The position numbers and the translations under genes were made by a program. Below, piece after piece: positions 58,381 to 64,000 of a DNA stretch of 64,000 nucleotides (its first letter is position 1; every line of letters starts with the position of its first letter). Under the pieces are notes generated by a model, which did not search any database, was not told where the DNA came from, and saw nothing but the letters and a program-made list of their open reading frames with translations. The stretch lies in the NCBI RefSeq assembly GCF_003614885.1, contig NZ_QZMS01000007.1:496001-560000 (forward strand), written 5' to 3'. This stretch comes from Photobacterium salinisoli (GTDB taxonomy: Bacteria; Pseudomonadota; Gammaproteobacteria; Enterobacterales; Vibrionaceae).

Positions 58381-59946
58381 ATGACGCATATTTTGAAGGC
58401 AAAAATAAAAAACTTTAAGAAATTCAGAGAGTACGAGATCTATTTTGATCCAATAAGAAACATTCTGGTTGGGGATAATGAAGCAGGAAAGAGCACTATA
58501 TTGACGGCTATTGAGCTTGCATTGAGTGGCAGTAGAAGCAAGGTAGAGAACTTGGGCATCGAAACTTTGCTTAATGCCAGTTCTGTTTCAGAATTTCTAG
58601 CGGGTGAGAAAAATATAGACCGCCTTCCTATTCTTCATATTGAATTATTTCTAAACGAAGCAGATAACCCAGACCTAAACGGTAGAAACAACAGTGATGG
58701 AACTTATGCTGACGGGCTTCAATTGATCTGTGAGCCGAACGAAGAGTTAAGCGCTGAGATACGGCAAGTTTTGGATACTGAAGGTGATAACTTTCCATTC
58801 GAATTTTACGTCGCCAAGTTTATTACGTTCAATGGGGACGCATACTCCAGTTATCGGAAGTTTTTGCGCTTTTTGTCTATTGATAGCACTCAAATTAACA
58901 ACGAGTACGCAAACAGTCAGTATGTAAAAGCCATGTATGAAGCAACCGTGGAGCAACCTGTACGTTACAGTTTAAAGAACGAATACAGACAGCAAAAAAA
59001 TGCCTTCAGGGATACTAAACTGAATGTGATTAATGATCGTATAGAAGGTTACGATTTTGCTATCCGCTCTGGATCTAAGTTTAATTTGGAAACAGACCTA
59101 ACCCTCACAGAAGAAGGGATTCCCATTGAAAATCGTGGTAAAGGAAAACAATGCTTTATTAAGACTGCATTTGCATTGAGAGAGCGTGAGGAAGGCAAGG
59201 CAATAGATGTCTTATTACTAGAAGAACCTGAGAACCACCTTAGCCACACCAGTATGTATAAACTAATTAGTCAGGTAGAGAAGGCACATGATAATCAAGT
59301 CATAATTACTACCCATAGTAGCCTAATCAGCTCAAGGTTAGACTTAAGAAAATCAATTTTGCTGAATAGTGCAGCAACCAGACCTGCTATATTAACGGAT
59401 CTTACGAGGGACACTGCTAAGTTCTTTGCGAAAGCTCCTAACCATAACATCCTAGAGCATGTTCTTTCTGAAAAGGTAATCCTTGTTGAGGGTGATTCGG
59501 AATATATTCTAATGGAGTGCTTATACGAGCGCACTAAAGGTCATCCGCCAAGCGACGATGGAATTCATATTATCTCAGTTGGTGGTACTAGCTTTAAACG
59601 ATATATGGAAGTTTCTAAGCTGTTGAACATTAAGACAGCGGTAATCCGTGATAATGATAGTGACCATCAGAAAAACTGTGTAGATAATTATCATGATTAT
59701 CAGGCAGATAACATATCCGTATGCGCTGATACAGATAATACAAGAAGCACTTTTGAAATATGCATGTATCAGGATAATAAAGAAATTTGCGACAACTTAT
59801 TCTCAGGTGGAAGGATACAATTAGAACCGCAAGAGTACATGTTGAAAAACAAAACTACCGCAGCATTTAGGTTACTTGAGGAGAAGGCGAACGAAATCAC
59901 TGTGCCTTCATACATTAGAGAGGCTATAGAATGGATAAGCGAGTAG
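58381..59946 (+). CDS. OLD-family ATPase-TOPRIM nuclease (GajA-like)
   Basis: The 521-residue protein has an N-terminal ABC-type ATPase: Walker A GDNEAGKST (31-39), a signature-like NRGKGKQCF (251-259), Walker B VLLLEEPENHLS (277-288, Glu281-Glu282) and switch His in TTHSS. A TOPRIM domain follows with catalytic Glu370 in VILVEGDSEY and Asp424/Asp426 in VIRDNDSD. This is the layout of class 2 OLD nucleases, the group that includes GajA of the Gabija anti-phage system. Its stop lies within the start of a helicase gene (16-bp overlap), as in Gabija. The start ATG at 58381 has a weak AGGCGAG upstream. Defence against phage is inferred. Confidence 0.88.
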   Translation: MTHILKAKIKNFKKFREYEIYFDPIRNILVGDNEAGKSTILTAIELALSGSRSKVENLGIETLLNASSVSEFLAGEKNIDRLPILHIELFLNEADNPDLNGRNNSDGTYADGLQLICEPNEELSAEIRQVLDTEGDNFPFEFYVAKFITFNGDAYSSYRKFLRFLSIDSTQINNEYANSQYVKAMYEATVEQPVRYSLKNEYRQQKNAFRDTKLNVINDRIEGYDFAIRSGSKFNLETDLTLTEEGIPIENRGKGKQCFIKTAFALREREEGKAIDVLLLEEPENHLSHTSMYKLISQVEKAHDNQVIITTHSSLISSRLDLRKSILLNSAATRPAILTDLTRDTAKFFAKAPNHNILEHVLSEKVILVEGDSEYILMECLYERTKGHPPSDDGIHIISVGGTSFKRYMEVSKLLNIKTAVIRDNDSDHQKNCVDNYHDYQADNISVCADTDNTRSTFEICMYQDNKEICDNLFSGGRIQLEPQEYMLKNKTTAAFRLLEEKANEITVPSYIREAIEWISE

Positions 59947-60953
59947 TACTTGCAGTCGCAGGATCGGGTAAAACACAGCATATAATTGATAAATTGGACA
60001 TAAATAGTCGTGCGCTGATTGTTACTTACACTGTAAATAATACTACTAATCTAAAGAAACGAATTTTAAACAAATTTGGGGTCATGCCTAAAGGTGTGCG
60101 TGTTTACACCTATTTCTCATTCCTACTATCGTTCTGCGTACGGCCAATAGTTGGTAACGACATGAAGATAAAGGGGGTTAGCTATAGTGATCCGCCTAGA
60201 TTTGCGAAACGCAACACTCATGAGCATTACTTCAATCAAGGACACCGACTTTACCATAACCGTATTGCGAAGATGATGATGGATTGTGATGGTGTGTCTG
60301 ACATCACTGAGCGTATTGAAAAGTACTTTGATTTCTTCTGCGTAGATGAAGTTCAAGATTTCGCAGCTAATGACTTCAACTTGCTTTGTCAGTTGTCGAA
60401 AATGGATGTGGAGGTATTATTCGTTGGTGATTTTTTCCAACATACTTTTGATACTAGCCGAGATGGTAATATTCAAAAAAACCTACATAACAACTATGAA
60501 GCATATCTTAATAAGCTCAAAGATGCAGGATACACAATCGACTTAGATACACTCTCGCACAGTTATAGATGTAGCCCTACAGTTTGCAGATTTGTTACCG
60601 AGAAAATTGGCATCACAATAAGTTCCCATCGACAAGATGAGGTCAATATTGCCCTGATTGACGACACTGATCATATTGAAAGGTTATTCTCCGACGATTC
60701 CATCGTTAAATTGTTTTTTAAAGAAAACTACAAGTACGTTGGAAGGACTGACAATTGGGGAAATACAAAAGGCTTGGATGATTTCGCTGACATCTGCATA
60801 GTTCTAAACCCGACAACATTCACAGGCTATACAAAAGGACGATTGGCTACTTTGGCACCATCGACGTTAAATAAGCTATATGTAGCTTGTACAAGAGCGA
60901 AAGGTAATGTGTATTTTGTCTCACAACGTTTGTTAGACGAGTACAAATGTTAA
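59931..60953 (+). CDS. miniature UvrD-like helicase (GajB-like)
   Basis: The 340-residue protein has SF1A helicase motifs in order: AVAGSGKT (8-15), CVDEVQDF (136-143), VLFVGDFFQ (161-169), HSYRCSP (209-215), a motif-V-like TKGLDDFADICIVL (278-291) and LYVACTRAKGNVYFV (315-329). It is half the size of UvrD and much shorter than the GajB of Bacillus (about 494 residues), so accessory 1B/2B parts are probably reduced. The start lies in the last codons of the nuclease gene (16-bp overlap), which implies coupled translation and a shared complex. It is the last gene of the element. Confidence 0.85.
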   Translation: MDKRVVLAVAGSGKTQHIIDKLDINSRALIVTYTVNNTTNLKKRILNKFGVMPKGVRVYTYFSFLLSFCVRPIVGNDMKIKGVSYSDPPRFAKRNTHEHYFNQGHRLYHNRIAKMMMDCDGVSDITERIEKYFDFFCVDEVQDFAANDFNLLCQLSKMDVEVLFVGDFFQHTFDTSRDGNIQKNLHNNYEAYLNKLKDAGYTIDLDTLSHSYRCSPTVCRFVTEKIGITISSHRQDEVNIALIDDTDHIERLFSDDSIVKLFFKENYKYVGRTDNWGNTKGLDDFADICIVLNPTTFTGYTKGRLATLAPSTLNKLYVACTRAKGNVYFVSQRLLDEYKC

Positions 60954-61298
60954 ACCAGCCCTGTCTTTTGACCTAAAGGCCGAGTTAGCGCTTTGTACCT
61001 AACTTGTTTTGTCCAGAACCTTGTTAGAAGTTTATCATTTGGTGAGATAAAACTTACAAAGGGAAGATAGGAAAATCTAACGAAATTTGGCTGCGGATTT
61101 GTCGTCTGTCTGACCTGGAATTATGGGGGCAAAAAAGGGGCAAACGCTTCGAAAAAATGGTCAATTTAGGTTGATGGGGACAAAAAAGGGGCAAATAAAA
61201 ACGGGTGTGAACAATTAAGAAAGGTGAGAAAAGCTATTTTATATTAGTGGCTTACGACAAACCCTTCGCTGCATGCGGTTTCAAGGAAAGTTACTGAG
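60954..61298. other. element right-end non-coding region
   Basis: This stretch has no gene. It includes the two 22-bp direct repeats described separately. Short remnants of coding-like sequence near 61250-61298 could be the end of a lost gene, but nothing recognisable is left. Confidence 0.5.
61123..61195. repeat. pair of 22-bp direct repeats near the element right end
   Basis: ATGGGGGCAAAAAAGGGG plus CAAA occurs at 61123-61144 and, with one change (G to A), at 61174-61195. The two copies start 51 bases apart. G-rich/A-rich repeats placed beside a recombination boundary resemble arm-type binding sites of a tyrosine recombinase. This reading is inference. Confidence 0.6.
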
Positions 61299-61438
61299 GC
61301 ATTCCGCCCAGTATTTCGGGTATTCGTTAATCTTATTTAAAATCATGCGTTGACTGTTGCTCGCTCAATGTAGGGCATTTGGGGCAGAGGTAAAAAACGT
61401 ACGACTTACCGTGTTCCTGCAGTAATTCATCATTTTCT
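61299..61438. repeat. right copy of the ygiQ 5' end (attR-like)
   Basis: This 140-bp copy matches 57258-57398 in direct orientation. On the minus strand it still reads [16 protein letters not shown], close to the first 16 residues of YgiQ, then runs into LSNFP and a stop. It is a truncated leftover start, probably the former native one. Confidence 0.9.
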
Positions 61439-61651
61439 GAGAACAGCCTGTTGCAGCGGGCATAGATAGCGGGATTGTGACTTAGTGCCCAGTGGCATTA
61501 AAACCGTCACTTTTACTGTGATTTCAGGCATTTTGTCAGTGCCAATGTCATTCGGTCATGTTGTACCCTCCTGTGCCTCAAGGCCTCAACCGTTTTTCCA
61601 GTCGGGGACTCTGAAAAACTGTCCGGTAGATCATGATTTTAGGAGAAGATA
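61439..61651. other. region upstream of lemA, former ygiQ leader
   Basis: About 210 bp continuous with the right ygiQ copy. Before the insertion it would have been the intergenic space between ygiQ and the divergent lemA gene. It should now hold only the lemA promoter. No gene or known RNA is seen. Confidence 0.5.
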
Positions 61652-62239
61652 ATGATGGGAATGTGGTTTGCTGTCGGATTCATTGTGATTGCGCTCTTTC
61701 TTGGAGTGGCTATTTACAATGGCCTGATCGCTCGTAAGAATCAGGTTGATAATGCTGATTCGACAATTGTTGTGATGTTAAAGAAGCGCTTTGATTTACT
61801 TCCGAATATGGTGGAAACGGTCAAAGCTTACATGTCTCATGAAAGAGAAGTGCTGAACGAACTGACAGAACTTCGGACCAGGTTTCAGAGCGATATGGCG
61901 ACTAGAGAAAAAAAATCTGAACTCGACCGGCGTCTGAATCAGGTATTTTCTCGTTTTAACATCATGGTGGAAGCCTACCCAGATTTGAAAGCCAGCAACA
62001 ATTTCAGCCAACTACAACGAAGCATTAACGAGACTGAAGAGCAGATTGCTGCAGCGAGGCGTGCTTACAATGCTGCGGTGACTGATCTGAATAACGGTAT
62101 TGAAATGTTTCCGTCTAATATATTTGCTCGCAGAATGGGGCTTACGCAAAGAATTCTTTTTGATATTCCAGAAGCACAGACACAACTCCCGGATATAGCT
62201 GAATTATTTGAGAATCGTGCAAATAAGGATGCCCGATGA
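61652..62239 (+). CDS. lemA: LemA family membrane protein
   Basis: The 195-residue protein has one N-terminal membrane helix (about 5-25) and a long helical domain typical of LemA: YNGLIARKNQVDNADSTIVVMLKKRFDLLPNMVETVKAY. AGGAGAAG stands seven bases before two adjacent ATG codons. Its stop overlaps the start of the DUF3137 gene as ATGA. LemA proteins are widely paired with membrane partners, but their function is not known. Confidence 0.92.
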   Translation: MMGMWFAVGFIVIALFLGVAIYNGLIARKNQVDNADSTIVVMLKKRFDLLPNMVETVKAYMSHEREVLNELTELRTRFQSDMATREKKSELDRRLNQVFSRFNIMVEAYPDLKASNNFSQLQRSINETEEQIAAARRAYNAAVTDLNNGIEMFPSNIFARRMGLTQRILFDIPEAQTQLPDIAELFENRANKDAR

Positions 62240-63204
62240 ATATTGATGATCTGAAAAGTGTCTTTGAAAAGGATTTACAACCACAGCTCGCAGTGATTGA
62301 ACAAGAACGTTGTGATGTGGTTGTCACACGGGATATGTGTGTCTTTTTCGGCGTATTGGCAGTGATCATTGGTACCATTGTACTTTTTGGAACCTATATT
62401 GACCCGAATATCATCATGGTGTGTGTTGGTATCATTCTGGCTGTATTGGGTTTAATTTATCAAATGAAGTGGAATGAGTATCGTGTTGTTTATAAGCAGA
62501 AAGTAATTTCCAGTATCATTCAAAGTATTGATGATTCGCTGGAGTATAACCCGACAGGCAGTATTGAACGGGAGGTTTATGACAGAAGTGGTCTTTCTCC
62601 TGGTGGATATAGCCAGTTTGAGGGCGAAGATTTTATTAGTGGTAAAATAGGTCAGACTGCAATAGAAATGTCGGAAATTCACACTAAATATAAAGTCAAA
62701 AGGAGAACTGCCGACGGTAAAACAAAAACATACATGCGGACTAGATTCCGAGGCATGGTCATCATCGCAGATTGTAATAAGCATTTTAATAGTCAGACTT
62801 TTGTTTCAATTGACAAAGGAAAAGATGATTCGTTTCTGGAGAATATCAAACAGGGTTTTGTGGGTACGCCCCACAATTTGGTTCGGCTGGAAGATCCAGA
62901 GTTTGAGCGATATTTCGATGTCCATAGCACCAATCAGGTTGAAGCAAGATATCTGCTGACATCGGCTTTCATGCAACGGGTTGTGGCATTTCGTGAAAAT
63001 ACAGGAAAATACTTGGCACTATCGTTTGTCGATGGAAAGTTATTCATCTCAGTTTCTGGCGGCGATATGAAATATTTTGAACCTAAGCTATCTGATTCGG
63101 CAACTGATTTTAATACCGTAAAAGATATCTTCTCTGAGTTAAAGCTATTGGTGGGGCTGATAGATGCTTTGGATTTAAACACACGTATTTGGTCTAAAGC
63201 ATAA
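62236..63204 (+). CDS. DUF3137 family membrane protein
   Basis: The 322-residue protein has two central helices near residues 38-78 and a large soluble C-terminal part that matches DUF3137 (SGLSPGGYSQFEGEDFISG, FRGMVIIADCNKHF and RYLLTSAFMQRVVAFRENTG). It overlaps lemA by four bases, so the two are translationally coupled and probably work together. DUF3137 proteins are often found behind lemA; the function is unknown. Confidence 0.88.
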   Translation: MNIDDLKSVFEKDLQPQLAVIEQERCDVVVTRDMCVFFGVLAVIIGTIVLFGTYIDPNIIMVCVGIILAVLGLIYQMKWNEYRVVYKQKVISSIIQSIDDSLEYNPTGSIEREVYDRSGLSPGGYSQFEGEDFISGKIGQTAIEMSEIHTKYKVKRRTADGKTKTYMRTRFRGMVIIADCNKHFNSQTFVSIDKGKDDSFLENIKQGFVGTPHNLVRLEDPEFERYFDVHSTNQVEARYLLTSAFMQRVVAFRENTGKYLALSFVDGKLFISVSGGDMKYFEPKLSDSATDFNTVKDIFSELKLLVGLIDALDLNTRIWSKA

Positions 63205-63621
63205 GTATTAATTTATCGAGTGGTCAGGGCGGGATGATACTTTCTCGCTCTGTATTTCATACGAGGCTACCCATCCTGTCAGAATAATCAGGCACGCTAT
63301 TGTTCTCAGTGACCTCTCATCTGGTGAGCCTCTATACACCTCAATGAACAGGTTGTAAATTAATAAAAAATAAAATAATAAGCTGTTATTTAATTCACAT
63401 CATCAATGGGTTAAAAATAATTTCCTTTATTTCTCGTCATTTTTTGGAATCAAAAGCTAATTATGACATTTACCCTGACAGTGTTGACATTCTCTATTGG
63501 TAATCTTTTTTTCTCAGGTAAAAAAATTAACACCGACATATTTTGCTCTGCTAATAATTGAGGTGGATAATTTTCAATCAACCTGTCTGAATTGGTGGAC
63601 AATAAGGAAAAAGGAAAATCG
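63205..63621. other. intergenic region before the chitinase gene
   Basis: About 420 bp, AT-rich from 63355. It should hold the chitinase promoter. No small gene with start signals and no known RNA was found. Confidence 0.5.
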
Positions 63622-64000
63622 ATGCCAACCATTTTTAAAGCAAAACCCGCCGCTTTTGCTGTGTTAACAGCGCTCGGATTCATGACACAACCAGCCGTGG
63701 CTGACAGCAGTGAACTTGTCGCACAAGACGGCACTGTGCTGGTCGGTTACTGGCACAACTGGTGCGACGGAAGGGGGTATCAGGGCGGCAATGCGCCGTG
63801 TCTGCCCCTGTCTGACGTCGCCAGTGACTATAACGTGGTGAATGTGTCCTTCATGAAAGTGTATGACGTCAGCGAAGGCCGGATTCCCACCTTTAAGCTT
63901 GACCCGAATATTGGCCTGTCTGACGCTGAATTCATCAGCCAGATCAGTGCACTGAATGCGCAGGGCCGCTCGGTGTTGCTGGCATTGGGTGGCGCGGATG
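63622..64000 (+). CDS. GH18 chitinase, N-terminal part (cut by window edge)
   Basis: The frame is open to the right edge (126 codons). It begins with a Sec signal peptide (MPTIFKAKPAAFAVLTALGF, cleavage after AVA) and goes on with the start of a glycoside hydrolase 18 barrel: VLVGYWHNWCDG, YNVVNVSFMKVYDV and SVLLALGGAD. The catalytic DxxDxDxE motif lies beyond the edge. Such enzymes degrade chitin outside the cell. AAGGAAAAAGGA lies upstream of the ATG at 63622. Confidence 0.9.
   Translation, partial: MPTIFKAKPAAFAVLTALGFMTQPAVADSSELVAQDGTVLVGYWHNWCDGRGYQGGNAPCLPLSDVASDYNVVNVSFMKVYDVSEGRIPTFKLDPNIGLSDAEFISQISALNAQGRSVLLALGGAD

Larger units (their letters stand above)
57258..61438. mobile_element. 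defence element inserted at the 5' end of ygiQ
   Basis: Direct repeats of the ygiQ 5' end bound an AT-rich segment of about 3.9 kb. It carries a DUF1488-like gene and a two-gene Gabija-like operon. Right of the identical 36-bp core the two repeats diverge, as expected if the element brought its own ygiQ start and promoter and the former native leader was pushed to 61335-61438. No integrase, transposase or relaxase is present. A 22-bp direct repeat lies 100-180 bp inside the right boundary. The element may be a remnant, or rely on an integrase supplied in trans. The boundary evidence is direct; mobility is inference. Confidence 0.75.

Overview
The window reads as chromosomal DNA of a marine gammaproteobacterium, most likely a member of the Vibrionaceae (a Photobacterium-, Grimontia- or Vibrio-like genome). 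The grounds are an ectABC operon ending in its own aspartate kinase, an EfpL (YeiP) paralogue, a YdiJ-type 2-hydroxyacid dehydrogenase, DUF2947 and DUF3137 proteins, a GH18 chitinase at the right edge, and many short lipoproteins and membrane proteins. The genus cannot be fixed from the sequence alone. No rRNA, tRNA or CRISPR array was seen.

Layout. 1-3.1 kb: a decayed TetR regulator, the oxygen-linked methionine synthase pair mesX-mesD, and a gene-poor stretch holding a scrap of fdhD. 3.1-8.3 kb: a DUF4105 exported protein and a small lipoprotein, then the molybdenum-enzyme factors fdhD and mobA. 8.6-15.3 kb: oxidative stress and respiration, with katG, a MocR-type regulator and a divergent cyanide-insensitive bd oxidase operon (two large subunits plus a 41-residue DUF2474 subunit). 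15.3-19.3 kb: many small proteins, including four genes below 60 codons. 19.3-28.4 kb: SDR, DUF2252, EamA permease, purine nucleoside phosphorylase, AdhP, a large VWA lipoprotein and EfpL. 28.5-34.5 kb: a lipoprotein, an amino-acid ABC importer and a chemoreceptor. 34.5-37.7 kb: pxpABC with a gamma-glutamylcyclotransferase, a compact 5-oxoproline-to-glutamate unit. 37.7-50.8 kb: housekeeping and accessory genes (pirin, FAN1-like nuclease, NUDIX-PAP2 fusion, YdiJ, LpxH-like phosphoesterase, diguanylate cyclase). 51-55 kb: ectABC-lysC for ectoine. 55-57.3 kb: the radical SAM gene ygiQ.

The most interesting part is 57.26-61.44 kb. A visibly AT-rich 3.9-kb insert lies directly behind the start of ygiQ and is bounded by two copies of the ygiQ 5' end (about 140 bp). 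The two copies are identical over the first 36 bp and diverge to one side of that core, as expected if an element recombined at the 5' end of ygiQ and supplied a replacement start and promoter. The cargo is an overlapping pair encoding an OLD-family ATPase-TOPRIM nuclease and an unusually small UvrD-like helicase. This is a Gabija-like anti-phage arrangement with a miniature second subunit. No integrase gene is present, but a 22-bp direct repeat sits close to the right boundary.

The right end carries lemA-DUF3137 and the start of a chitinase gene cut by the window edge.
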